Shown one piece after another: positions 8,603 through 17,197 of a stretch of 64,000 nucleotides of DNA. Location: positions 2,294,001-2,358,000 of the forward strand of contig NZ_CP095487.1 in assembly GCF_023028345.1 (NCBI RefSeq), given 5' to 3'. The notes below the pieces were generated by a model that saw only the letters and a program-made list of their open reading frames with translations, ran no database searches and had not been told where the DNA came from. Origin of the DNA: Halorientalis marina (GTDB lineage: Archaea; Halobacteriota; Halobacteria; Halobacteriales; Haloarculaceae). How positions within the stretch are numbered: the first letter of the stretch is position 1; every line of letters starts with the position of its first letter. The position numbers and the translations under genes are program-made.

Positions 8603-9547
8603 TCAGCCGGAGGCGTTCCGACCGTCGAGGGCGTCGTTCTCCGGCTCGAACGTCTCGCGCGCGAAGATGATCGGCTGGGTCGCCTGGTTGCGGTAGGCGT
8701 TGAGCGCGCGGATGCGCTTGATGTGGTACCAGCCGTAGGTGTCGCCGTCGGGACGGACCACTTCCAGTTCGACCCGCTCCGGGTCCCAGTCGCGGTAGGC
8801 GAAGGCACCGTAGGTCACGACGGTTCGCGCGAACCGCTGCTCCAGCAGCGTCCGGTTCTCGGTTTCGGTCTCCAGGGTCACGAAGACCGTCCCGCCACGG
8901 CGCGTGAGTTGCGTGACGGTCCCGTTCTGGACGCTACCGAGGCCCGCTCCGAACTGGGTGAGGTTGTCGCTGATGTTCGCGATGGATCCGTTCGCGTACA
9001 CGCGGGCGCTCGCACCGTCGAGTCGGGTCCCGAGCCAGGAGTCGGTGAACACCTCCTGTGTCCGGAGGCGGTAGCCCCAGTAGGCCGGCATCCGGTAGCT
9101 CGACACCGGGGTGCCGTCCTCGGTGACCGCCGTCGCCTCCATCGCGGTCGCGTTCCACGACGCGTTCGAGTGCCAGGTGTCGTTGACCAGCGTCGCGTAC
9201 GCCTGCGCGACGCGGAATCCGCGGCGACTCACACCCGACCCGTCGTTCTGGACCTCGTAGACGACGTTGAACGTCCCGTTTCGGGTAGCCGCGACCCTGA
9301 CCGGCACGTCGTTTGCCTCGGCGAGTTCGAGGAACCGCCGGTCCTGGGCGGTCCGCGGGTCGACGCCGCTCGACCCGGCGGAACCCGGCGGGGTCGCCGT
9401 CCCGCCGGTGTCGGTGGTGGGCTCGGGAGACTGGTCGGACGCGAGCGTCTGCTGTGGCGCCGTGGTCGTGGTTCCGCCGCCCCCGTTGCAGCCGGCGAGC
9501 ACGAGGAGGGCGGCGAGGAGGGCAGCGCGAAGCACGTTCGTTCGCAT
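8603..9547 (-). CDS. Hypothetical lipoprotein
   Basis: A 314-aa surface protein. The N-terminus MRTNVLRAALLAALLVLAGC is a Sec-type lipoprotein signal with lipobox LAGC, followed by a Gly/Thr-rich linker. The mature part (about 80-300) is rich in Asn-x-Ser/Thr sequons, consistent with N-glycosylation, and has no recognised catalytic motif. A start 12 bases upstream is possible, but a TATA-like box at 9572-9579 is about 28 nt from the chosen ATG, as for a leaderless transcript. Confidence 0.82.
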   Translation of the reverse strand: MRTNVLRAALLAALLVLAGCNGGGGTTTTAPQQTLASDQSPEPTTDTGGTATPPGSAGSSGVDPRTAQDRRFLELAEANDVPVRVAATRNGTFNVVYEVQNDGSGVSRRGFRVAQAYATLVNDTWHSNASWNATAMEATAVTEDGTPVSSYRMPAYWGYRLRTQEVFTDSWLGTRLDGASARVYANGSIANISDNLTQFGAGLGSVQNGTVTQLTRRGGTVFVTLETETENRTLLEQRFARTVVTYGAFAYRDWDPERVELEVVRPDGDTYGWYHIKRIRALNAYRNQATQPIIFARETFEPENDALDGRNASG

Positions 9548-9571
9548 GTGTCCGGCCATGGAAACCCACGC

Positions 9572-9579
9572 GGTATAAG
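9572..9579 (-). promoter_or_regulatory. TATA-like box of the lipoprotein gene
   Basis: CTTATACC in transcript sense, centred about 28 nt before the ATG at 9547 and only about 16 nt before the alternative ATG at 9559, so it favours the inner start. Confidence 0.6.
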
Positions 9580-9644
9580 CTAGTTGGCTCGCGCCGGCGA
9601 TCGTGACAGGGCTATGGTACCTGCCACGTAGTGGGTGGTCACGC

Positions 9645-10079
9645 TCACCCGGACCCCTCCACCGGACGCGTGTACCACCACGCCCAGAGGACCAAGACCG
9701 CCTGGAGCGGGAGACGTGCCCAGACAGCCAGGCTGGCGAGCACCCGTGTCGATCCGGTTACCTGGCCGACGACGACGTCACTGGTCGCCATGTAGACGTT
9801 CGCCGGAAAGATAGCGAGCAGGAGTGCAACGAGGCCCCAGGCCGACAGGCGACGCGTGCGCGGGACGAGGACGCCCAGACCGAGCGCGATCTCCGCCAGC
9901 CCGGAGAGGTACGCGAGCGCGATTGGCTCGGGGAACGCGGGCGGAACGACGCCGGCGTAGGTCTCCGGGACGAGGAAGTGCAACACACCGGCAACCACGT
10001 AGAGTGGCCCCATCACGTACAGGAGCGGTCGCTTGTACCGAGCGAGTGTGCCGTCGCTCCGTTCGACCCCGTCGGTCAT
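9645..10079 (-). CDS. DoxX/MauE-like membrane protein
   Basis: A 144-aa protein with four predicted membrane helices: LLYVMGPLYVVAGVLHFL, IALAYLSGLAEIALGLGVLV, LSAWGLVALLLAIFPANVYM and a C-terminal segment. The GxxxxxAGxxHF and ALGLGVLVP patterns match the DoxX superfamily, linked to redox or thiosulfate-quinone chemistry in some archaea but of unknown role here. The start MTDGVER is preferred over an upstream in-frame ATG because the extra residues are basic and unlike the family. Confidence 0.8.
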   Translation of the reverse strand: MTDGVERSDGTLARYKRPLLYVMGPLYVVAGVLHFLVPETYAGVVPPAFPEPIALAYLSGLAEIALGLGVLVPRTRRLSAWGLVALLLAIFPANVYMATSDVVVGQVTGSTRVLASLAVWARLPLQAVLVLWAWWYTRPVEGSG

Positions 10080-10198
10080 GTCGTCGAGGCGTCGGGGCCG
10101 GGCGGAGAAAGCGTTGTCGACGGATCGGGCTGGACGGACGGTAGTCGCGGCGTTGCCGCGGGACCGACAGTTTTGTGCACGGCTCACGAGCGGTCCCT

Positions 10199-10594
10199 AT
10201 GGAGTACGAGGTCGTCGACGTGGCCGAGGTGGAAACGATCGACATGAACGCCCTCGACGAGTTCCCACAGGGTCACAAACAGCTCACCGCCGCGCTCGGG
10301 CTGGAGGAGTCCCACCTCAACGTCTGGTACTACGAGCCCGGCGACCGCACGGCGTACCACGCCCACCTCGAACAGGAAGAAGTGTTCTACATCCTCGAAG
10401 GGGAGTTCGAACTGACGCTCGGCCCACCCGAGGAGACGGAGACGAAGCGAGTCGGACCGGGGACCGTCTACGCGGCGGGACCGGAGGTCGGACACGGGCA
10501 CGAATACGTCGGCGACGACCGCGGGGTCGTGCTCGCAATCGGCGCGCCACCGGTCGACGACACGTTCAGGGACCCAGCGTCGCTGGGGGAGTGA
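10199..10594 (+). CDS. Cupin-domain protein
   Basis: A 131-aa single-domain beta-barrel protein. The first cupin motif is visible as YEPGDRTAYHAHLEQEEVFYILEGEFEL, carrying two His and a Glu that could bind a metal; the second motif (AAGPEVGHGHEYVGDD) supplies a further His. It could be an isomerase, dioxygenase or sensor; nothing nearby narrows this. The ATG beginning MEYEVV is chosen over one eight codons upstream. It is divergent from the DoxX gene. Confidence 0.82.
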   Translation: MEYEVVDVAEVETIDMNALDEFPQGHKQLTAALGLEESHLNVWYYEPGDRTAYHAHLEQEEVFYILEGEFELTLGPPEETETKRVGPGTVYAAGPEVGHGHEYVGDDRGVVLAIGAPPVDDTFRDPASLGE

Positions 10595-10666
10595 GAGCGA
10601 CAGCACGACCCGGCGACGTCCGCGGGCACCGACAGCGTTTTTCCGCCGGCGCGTCTGCGAGTGGGT

Positions 10667-13399
10667 GTGCATTTGCGCGGCCCGGTCGTCGACGTGGACG
10701 ACCAGCGGACGGTCGAGACGAGCAACGGGCAGACCGACCTGGCGGAGGTCAGTATGCGGCCCGACGAGGGACGTGGCGACCCCGTGACCGTGACGCTGTG
10801 GGGGAAGTGGACCGAGACGGCAGCCGTGCTCGAACCGGGGATGGAACTGCTCGTCACCGACCCCGAGCGCGACGAGTTCCGCGGGGAGGTGCAGTACTCG
10901 ACCCAGCGCGAGTCTATGGTCGTCGTCGAACCCGATTTCCTCGTGGACGTGACCGACGTGCGGTCGTGGGTGCAGTGCCCGCGGATGTACTACCTCAACA
11001 AACTCGGCGGGGTGCCGCTGGCATACCCCGTCGTGAAGGGGACCATCGTCCACGAGGTCTTCGGTGACCTCCTGCGGGGCCGGGACCTGGACGAGGCCGT
11101 CGCGGACCAGGTGGCCGAAGCCGGCCTCGAACTCGGGATTCTCGGCCGCGATCCCGACGAGGTGGCCGAGGAGGTGCGGGCGAACGCCAGCGCCATCGAG
11201 GGCTGGTTGAACCAGGGGACGCTGACCGAAGGCGACGGAGCGGCTGCAGCCGCGAACAGTTCGGAAGAGGACTTCGGCCCCGCGGAGAGCGACTGGCGCT
11301 CCGAGCAGACGCTCGTCTCCGAGACCTACGGAATCAAGGGCCGCGCCGACGCCGTCCGCCGCGGGTCGCCGGTCGAACTCAAGACCGGGAAGAACACGAA
11401 GCGAGAGCCCCGCTTCCACGATAAAGTGCAGGCGGCGTGTTACGCCCTCGTCCTCGGGGAACACGGCGATACGCCGCCGGACACGGGGACCCTGCTGTAC
11501 ACCAAGAACGCGGCCGTCGAGCGGACCGAGGAGACCGGCGACCTCTCGCCGGCCAAGGACTTCTCCATCGGCGGCGGCTTCCTCGCGTACGTCCTGCGCC
11601 AGCGCAACGAAATCGCCGCGATGGAGTTCGATTCGGGCGTCCCGACGGGCTACGAGGCCGACGCCAAGTGCGAGTACTGTTTCGAGCAGGACACCTGCAT
11701 GGCCGTCTCCGGGCGACTCGACCAGGAGTCCAAGGCCGGACAGGTCGGCAGTCCGGTTCCCGAGGCGGAACGCGAGTACTTCGACCGCTTCTACCGCGCC
11801 ATCGAGGCCGAACGGCGGGCGATCCACCGCGAGTACGCGAAGCTCTGGCGACAGAGCGGCCGGGAGCGGGCGAACGACGACCGCGCGCTGATCGACCTCG
11901 AACCGCTCGGCCACCAGCAGATCGAGGGGGGCCGCTGGGAACTGCGGGCACGCGGCACCGGCGCCGTCTCGAAGATACGAGAGGGTGACGTGGTACTCGC
12001 CAGCGACGGCCACCCGGTCCGAGGGACGGCGGAGCTGGCCCGCGTACAGCAGTTAGGCGACGAGATCGTCGTCACGTCGGACGAGCCGGTCGACCTCCGG
12101 CGGCTGGACGTGTACCCCTCCGAGATCGGCGCCGACCGGATGCTCACCGCGCTCCACGACGCCGTGCTCAAACAGCCCCCGGAGCAGAAGGACGTGCTGT
12201 TCGGTCGGCGGGACCCTGCGTTCGGGACGGACGACACGGTCTACATCGACAACAACGACGCCCAGAACGAGGCCGTATCGCTAGCGACTCGTGCGGAGGA
12301 CTTCGCGCTGATTCACGGCCCCCCCGGGACGGGGAAGACCTACACGCTCGCCCGGACGGTGCGGGCGCTGGTCGAGCGGGGCGAGCGCGTCCTCCTGACG
12401 GCGTTCACCAATCGGGCTGTCGACAACGCGCTCGAAGCCCTCCGCGAGCAGGGGTTCGAGGACTTCCTGCGGGTCGGGACCGAGACGGGCGTTCGCTCGG
12501 ATATGCTCGACGCCAGGCTGGCGGAACGGGGCGACCCGGACGAACTCGCGACGGAACTGCGGGAGACGCCTGTGGTGGCGGCGACGACGGCCTCCTGTGG
12601 GTCGACGGTGATGCGCGAACAGGAGTTCGACGTTGCCATCGTCGACGAGGCGGGCCAGCTCACCGAACCGGGGACGCTGGGCGCCCTCAATATCGCCGAC
12701 CGATTCGTGCTCGTCGGCGACCACCAGCAACTCCCGCCGGTCGTCCAGGCGGAGGCGGACCCGGACGACGACGCGACCGCCGACCTCACGCGCTCGCTGT
12801 TCGAGCGCCTCATCGACGACCACCCAGAAGCGTCGGTGATGCTCGACCGCCAGTACCGGATGGCCCAGCGCATCCAGGCGTTCGCGTCCCGGGAGTTCTA
12901 CGACGGCCAATTGCGGCCGGCGACGGCGGCGGTCGCGGGGCAGCGGATCGACGACCTCGGCGGCGTGACGCTCGACGCCCTCCCCGCTCACCTCCGGGAC
13001 TCGGTGGCGTTCGTCGACCCCGACGGGACTGCCCACGGCAACACGAACCCCGAAGAAGCGGCGGCCGTCGTCGAGACCGTCCAGTCGTACCTCGACGCAG
13101 GGGTCGCTCCCGAGGACGTCGGCGTCATCGCCCCGTACCGCGCACAGGTCGCAGAGATCGGCTCACGAGCACCCGACGGCGTGACCGTCGACACCGTCGA
13201 CCGCTTCCAGGGCTCCTCGAAGGAGGTCATCGTCGTCTCGTTCGTCGCCACGGAAGACCTCGACGGCCCCATCTTCGAGGACTACCGGCGGATCAACGTC
13301 GCGCTCACGCGGGCGAAGAAGTCGCTCGTCCTCGTCGGTGACGCGGACGCGCTCGGGACCGATCCCGTCTACGACCGGATGGTCGAGTGGGCACGGTGA
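10667..13399 (+). CDS. dna2: Dna2-like Cas4 nuclease-superfamily 1 helicase fusion
   Basis: A 910-aa enzyme for DNA end or flap processing. It has an N-terminal OB-like segment (about 1-85); a Cas4/RecB nuclease domain (about 90-360) with VQCPRMYYL, IVHEVFGD, VELKTGK and the cysteine cluster CEYCFEQDTC, implying a 4Fe-4S cluster; then an SF1 helicase with Walker A GPPGTGKT, Walker B VDEAGQ, GDHQQLPP, DRQYRM and a C-terminal VALTRAKKSL motif. The start is GTG; a T-rich element at 10637-10642 is 27 nt upstream of this GTG and 21 nt from another GTG at 10661. Domain order matches eukaryotic/archaeal Dna2. Confidence 0.92.
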   Translation: MHLRGPVVDVDDQRTVETSNGQTDLAEVSMRPDEGRGDPVTVTLWGKWTETAAVLEPGMELLVTDPERDEFRGEVQYSTQRESMVVVEPDFLVDVTDVRSWVQCPRMYYLNKLGGVPLAYPVVKGTIVHEVFGDLLRGRDLDEAVADQVAEAGLELGILGRDPDEVAEEVRANASAIEGWLNQGTLTEGDGAAAAANSSEEDFGPAESDWRSEQTLVSETYGIKGRADAVRRGSPVELKTGKNTKREPRFHDKVQAACYALVLGEHGDTPPDTGTLLYTKNAAVERTEETGDLSPAKDFSIGGGFLAYVLRQRNEIAAMEFDSGVPTGYEADAKCEYCFEQDTCMAVSGRLDQESKAGQVGSPVPEAEREYFDRFYRAIEAERRAIHREYAKLWRQSGRERANDDRALIDLEPLGHQQIEGGRWELRARGTGAVSKIREGDVVLASDGHPVRGTAELARVQQLGDEIVVTSDEPVDLRRLDVYPSEIGADRMLTALHDAVLKQPPEQKDVLFGRRDPAFGTDDTVYIDNNDAQNEAVSLATRAEDFALIHGPPGTGKTYTLARTVRALVERGERVLLTAFTNRAVDNALEALREQGFEDFLRVGTETGVRSDMLDARLAERGDPDELATELRETPVVAATTASCGSTVMREQEFDVAIVDEAGQLTEPGTLGALNIADRFVLVGDHQQLPPVVQAEADPDDDATADLTRSLFERLIDDHPEASVMLDRQYRMAQRIQAFASREFYDGQLRPATAAVAGQRIDDLGGVTLDALPAHLRDSVAFVDPDGTAHGNTNPEEAAAVVETVQSYLDAGVAPEDVGVIAPYRAQVAEIGSRAPDGVTVDTVDRFQGSSKEVIVVSFVATEDLDGPIFEDYRRINVALTRAKKSLVLVGDADALGTDPVYDRMVEWAR

Positions 13400-13430
13400 G
13401 TTTTTCAGGGTGGCGACGCGAGCGGCGAGT

Positions 13431-14006
13431 ATGGTCCCCTTCGCCACCCCCTCCAGACGTGTCGGACTCGCACTCGTCGTGATCGCGGCCGCGTTCGTCG
13501 GCCTCGCCCAGCCGTCGGTCAACGACCTCCCCGGCTTCTCCGACCACACCGGTCCGACCGAAGCCAGCGTGACGAACCTCGAACGCATCGAGACGGGCTG
13601 TGCGGACGAGATCGCGACCCGTGGGTCGACCTCTCTCACCGGCGGCAACTACGAGAAGGTCACGTTCGTCGAAACAGCCCGGACCGACGCCGACCTCTCG
13701 GCGCGGGTCGAGCGGACCTCACCCGCAGGGACGGACCTGAGCACGTTCCGGGTCCACGTCGAGTCCCACGCCGACGGCCCGGCGAACGAGAGCTGTGAGA
13801 CAGGTGTCCTCTACCGGATCGAGGTCGAGACGAGCGGCGGATCGCCGGAGGGGTTCCTGCCCGACGCACACGGCACGCGCATCCTCTGGCTCCAGAACGG
13901 CGCGGTCGACGGCTGTTCCTCCTCGGTGACGAGTCCACTCGACGCCGAGTGTAATCGGTTCATGACCGACTCGGTCGACCGGACGTGGGCCAACGCAACG
14001 GGCTAG
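13431..14006 (+). CDS. Hypothetical secreted protein
   Basis: A 191-aa protein with an N-terminal signal or anchor (RRVGLALVVIAAAFVGLAQP) and a polar exported domain containing paired cysteines (ETGCADE, NESCETG, DGCSSS, ECNRF), possibly forming disulfides. No named family recognised. It starts 32 nt after the Dna2-like gene and overlaps the stop of the convergent lipoprotein gene by four bases. Confidence 0.75.
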   Translation: MVPFATPSRRVGLALVVIAAAFVGLAQPSVNDLPGFSDHTGPTEASVTNLERIETGCADEIATRGSTSLTGGNYEKVTFVETARTDADLSARVERTSPAGTDLSTFRVHVESHADGPANESCETGVLYRIEVETSGGSPEGFLPDAHGTRILWLQNGAVDGCSSSVTSPLDAECNRFMTDSVDRTWANATG

Positions 14007-14464
14007 GCGACGGCCATGCTGACGGAGGCGTTCGTCGCCGAGTGGACGGTGACCCAGTACTGTTCGGCCGTGTAGACGGTCCGGTCGAAGACCACGGTCC
14101 CGTCGACGCGGACGACGACCCGGCGGTGTTCCGCGTTCGGTCGCTCGCGCGGGACGTCGAACTCCGCGTCCGGTTCGAGCGTTTCGTTCACGGTCCGAAC
14201 GGCCGAGCCGTCGTTCAGGTCGAGGACGGCGACGGAGACCTCGTGTGGCTCGTCGCTGTCGGACTGCACCTCGACGATCTCGTCCATCACGAGCGGGTCC
14301 GGCGTCGGTGCCGCCGTCGTGGTCGGTTCGGTGGTCGTCGGGGCGGTCGTCGTCCGGACCTCGGTCGTCCTGTCACCGGGCGGCGCCGTCGCGGGCGGGC
14401 CGGACAGACAGCCGGCACCGAGACACAGCGCCACGGCGAGGAGGGTGAACGCGTATCGTCCCAT
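14003..14464 (-). CDS. Hypothetical small lipoprotein
   Basis: A 153-aa protein with a signal peptide and lipobox ending GAGC near residue 19, a Thr/Pro-rich linker typical of glycosylated haloarchaeal surface proteins, and a C-terminal beta-rich domain of about 90 residues resembling an Ig-like fold. It is convergent with the preceding secreted protein (stops overlap). No function can be assigned. Confidence 0.78.
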   Translation of the reverse strand: MGRYAFTLLAVALCLGAGCLSGPPATAPPGDRTTEVRTTTAPTTTEPTTTAAPTPDPLVMDEIVEVQSDSDEPHEVSVAVLDLNDGSAVRTVNETLEPDAEFDVPRERPNAEHRRVVVRVDGTVVFDRTVYTAEQYWVTVHSATNASVSMAVA

Positions 14465-14569
14465 CTCGCCAATGGGTTCGAGACGGGGATTTGAACGGCT
14501 TCCGGAGGTTCAAACATCCGTTTGACCCAGGACCGATACGCTCTCCCGGGGCGCGGCCGAAAGAGGCAC

Positions 14570-15796
14570 ATGGTCGAACTCCCGCTCGGGGACGACCGGA
14601 TCGCGGTCTCGCTCCCCGACTGCGACGTGACGGTGGCCGAACCGCCTGGTGGGGAGTCCGTCGACGTCGGCGCGGCGGCCGAGCGCGCGGTCGCGGACCC
14701 ACACGGTCCCGCGCTGGCCGAACTCGCCGACCCCGACGACCTCGTGACGGTCGTCGTCACCGACGTGACCCGCGCGACGCCGGACGACGTGCTCCTCGAC
14801 GCCCTGCTGGCCGATCTCGAACGCGCCGGCGTCCCCCGCGAGCAGGTGACGGTACTGCTGGGGCTGGGCCTCCACCGGCCGATGACCGACGACGAAATCG
14901 CGGCGGGACTCGGCGAGCACGCCGACCTCGCCCGGAACCACGACCCCGAGGAGACCGTCGAGGTCGGTCGGGTCGACGGGACCCCCGTCCTGGTCCACGA
15001 GCGGGTGGCCGACGCCGACCTCGTCGTCTCGACGGGGATGGTCGAACCCCACCAGTACGCGGGCTTTTCCGGCGGGGCGAAGACGGTCGCCATCGGCGCG
15101 GGCGGCGAGCCGCTGATCCGCTACACGCACGGCCCCGAGATGCTGTCCCGGGAGGGCGTCAGGCTGGGCCGCGTCGACGGCAACCCCTTCCGCGACGCGG
15201 TCGACCGCGCCGGCGACGAGGTCGGACTGGACTTCTGTCTCAACGTCACCCACGGCCCGGCGGGGTTTTTCGGTGCGAGCGCGGGTCAGCCCCGCGTCGT
15301 CGTCCGCGACCTCGCGGCGACGGCCCGCGACGCGCTCTCCGTGCCCGTCGACCGGGAGTACGACACCGTGGTCGCGGGCGTCGGCGCGCCGAAAGATGCC
15401 AACCTCTACCAATCGACGCGGGCCGCGACCTACGTCGCGCTGGGAGACCGGGACCCGCTCGCGCCGGGCGGCGACATCGTCGTCCCCGCTCGCCTGCCGG
15501 AGGGCGCCGGTGAGGGGGCGGGCGAACGGCGCTTCTACGAGCGGTTGTCGACAGCGACCGACACGGAAACGCTCTACGAGGAGATGCGAGCGGGCTACGA
15601 ACCCGGCGCACAGCGGGCCTTCGTCGTCGCGCGCGTCCTCCGCGAGTACGGAATCACCGTTACGAACAGCGACCATCCCGAGGTCGTCGAGGAGTGTCAG
15701 ATGGACGCCGCGCCGACGGTCTCCGAGGCCGTGGAGCCGGGCAGCGACGTGCTGGTCGTCCCCGAGGCGCTCGATACGCTCCTCGTCGAGCCGTGA
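14570..15796 (+). CDS. larA: LarA-family nickel-pincer racemase/epimerase
   Basis: A 408-aa protein homologous to lactate racemase, which interconverts 2-hydroxyacid stereoisomers using a nickel-pincer nucleotide. Residues equivalent to the catalytic and cofactor-binding set are present: H102 (GLGLHRPM), H161 and K171 (EPHQYAGFSGGAKT, ten apart as in Lactobacillus LarA) and a downstream lysine in GAPKDANLYQ. The GGAKTVAIGAGG loop is intact. No larB, larC or larE genes for cofactor synthesis are in the window, so they must be elsewhere. The LarA family acts on many hydroxyacids, so the substrate is uncertain. Confidence 0.9.
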   Translation: MVELPLGDDRIAVSLPDCDVTVAEPPGGESVDVGAAAERAVADPHGPALAELADPDDLVTVVVTDVTRATPDDVLLDALLADLERAGVPREQVTVLLGLGLHRPMTDDEIAAGLGEHADLARNHDPEETVEVGRVDGTPVLVHERVADADLVVSTGMVEPHQYAGFSGGAKTVAIGAGGEPLIRYTHGPEMLSREGVRLGRVDGNPFRDAVDRAGDEVGLDFCLNVTHGPAGFFGASAGQPRVVVRDLAATARDALSVPVDREYDTVVAGVGAPKDANLYQSTRAATYVALGDRDPLAPGGDIVVPARLPEGAGEGAGERRFYERLSTATDTETLYEEMRAGYEPGAQRAFVVARVLREYGITVTNSDHPEVVEECQMDAAPTVSEAVEPGSDVLVVPEALDTLLVEP

Positions 15797-15838
15797 GAGG
15801 GAGAAAGGGGTGGCTTCGGTGGCGCAGGACCGGCCCGC

Positions 15839-15967
15839 TCAGTCCATGTCGACGGTCGTGTCCGACTGAATCCAGGCCTGCTCGTTCCGTGAATCGTAGA
15901 TGACGACGTCGCCGTCACCGGTCTCGCGACCGACGTACCGGCCGTCCGCCGATTCCTCGCGTGGCAT
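15839..15967 (-). CDS. Tiny conserved haloarchaeal protein
   Basis: A 42-aa acidic protein found by reading the minus strand. Its sequence has the pattern RYVGRETGDGDVVIYD followed by NEQAWIQSD, which I recall as a small family of uncharacterised haloarchaeal proteins (possibly DUF7331; number not certain). No cysteines or membrane segment. An AT-rich upstream region with several TATA-like words could be its promoter. Function unknown. Confidence 0.7.
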   Translation of the reverse strand: MPREESADGRYVGRETGDGDVVIYDSRNEQAWIQSDTTVDMD

Positions 15968-16108
15968 TGCGTTCGATGATATACGGTATGTGAGAACATA
16001 TCAATCTACCCCTTCGTTCCGGTTTAATATGTACGAAACTAACGTCCGACGCTGATTTCCTTAACGATAGTAACTGAAAGAACCTGTCGGGCCAACGACG
16101 TTCGTAGC

Positions 16109-17041
16109 TCAGGCGGAGGGGGCGTCGGCGATGTTCGCTCGGATGCGGCGGTCGATCTCGTCTTTGGACTGGTCGCGCTCGTGTTTGGTCGCGACGCGGC
16201 CGTGGACGAGTTCGAGCAGGTCGAAGGCGGCGAGCAGTTCCCGGGCCGATTCGCGGTCGAGGTCGAACCGTTGTTGCACGTCGTAGAGAGTGTCCGCCGT
16301 CTCGACGCAGTCCCGAAGGTCGCCCAGTCGGAGGTCGTCCGGGAGCGACAGATCGGCGGGGACGAGGTCCTGGAGGGCAGCCCCGTCGGTCAGGACCGAC
16401 GGCGTTTCCTCGTCCGCGGACTCGTCGGCCGACGCCTCCCCGGTCACGGGGTCGTGAATCCCGTGGCGAATCATGTGCCTGCGAACGGTCTGTGCGGACA
16501 CGTCCGCGTCGAGCGCGTCCCGCATCGCCGGGAACGTGTCCTCCGACTCGTAGACGCTCGTCAGTTGCTCGGGATCCCTGTAAGCCGGCGGGCCGTCCTC
16601 GCCGTTCTCGGCTGCGCTCCGGTGGACCTTCGTCCGGTGGACCTTCATCCCCGGTTCGCTCTCGAAGGTCGCCGCACAGTCGGGTTCGGGACATTCGACC
16701 ACGCCGTCATCGTTCGTCTCGGCGTCCGATACCGCCGCCGGTTCCGAGTCCGGCGCGGGTTCGACGTCGGTCGATCCCGTCCCCGTATCGGCAGCGCCAG
16801 CCTCGTCCTCCGCCGATCCGTCGGGGTCGGGAACGCTCCCCTCTGGGTCCTCGAGCGTCCCGTCGACCGTGATGTCCGTGCCCTGTACTGCCGGTTCGAC
16901 CGCGATCGAGAGTTCGACCGTCGCGTCCACTCGGTCACCAGCCGAGTCGGAGTCGATAGTCGCGTCCCGTACCTCGACGTCCGCCCGCTCTAGCTCGTCG
17001 ACCACGTCCGCCAACCGTCTGAGTCCACTGCTGAGTGTCAT
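16109..17041 (-). CDS. C2H2 zinc-finger protein, putative regulator
   Basis: A 310-aa acidic protein. Residues 1-65 form a helical/strand N-terminal domain, then an Asp/Ser/Ala-rich linker. A single C2H2 finger follows: VECPEPDCAATF then MKVHRTKVH (two Cys four apart, two His four apart). C-terminal to it are helical segments (TSVYESEDTFPAMRDAL, AQTVRRHMIRHGI) resembling a helix-turn-helix, and another helical region (ESARELLAAFDLLELV). DNA-binding regulation is plausible. The target is unknown; it is monocistronic and divergent from nothing close. Confidence 0.8.
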   Translation of the reverse strand: MTLSSGLRRLADVVDELERADVEVRDATIDSDSAGDRVDATVELSIAVEPAVQGTDITVDGTLEDPEGSVPDPDGSAEDEAGAADTGTGSTDVEPAPDSEPAAVSDAETNDDGVVECPEPDCAATFESEPGMKVHRTKVHRSAAENGEDGPPAYRDPEQLTSVYESEDTFPAMRDALDADVSAQTVRRHMIRHGIHDPVTGEASADESADEETPSVLTDGAALQDLVPADLSLPDDLRLGDLRDCVETADTLYDVQQRFDLDRESARELLAAFDLLELVHGRVATKHERDQSKDEIDRRIRANIADAPSA

Positions 17042-17197
17042 GCCTGTTCCGCTCGGCGGATGTAGACGATTGACGAATATATGTCTCCCGGCCCGTTATC
17101 GGCCTCGAAAACGTCGTTTCCACGCTTCGAGCAGCTCGTTTCGAGGGTTTAGCGTTCGATGTAACGACAAACTGGTAAGTGATCGGCAATCGTCGAA

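Noticed and set aside
10667..13399. CRISPR-associated Cas4 locus
   Set aside because: The Cas4-like domain is fused to a helicase and no array or other cas gene is present.
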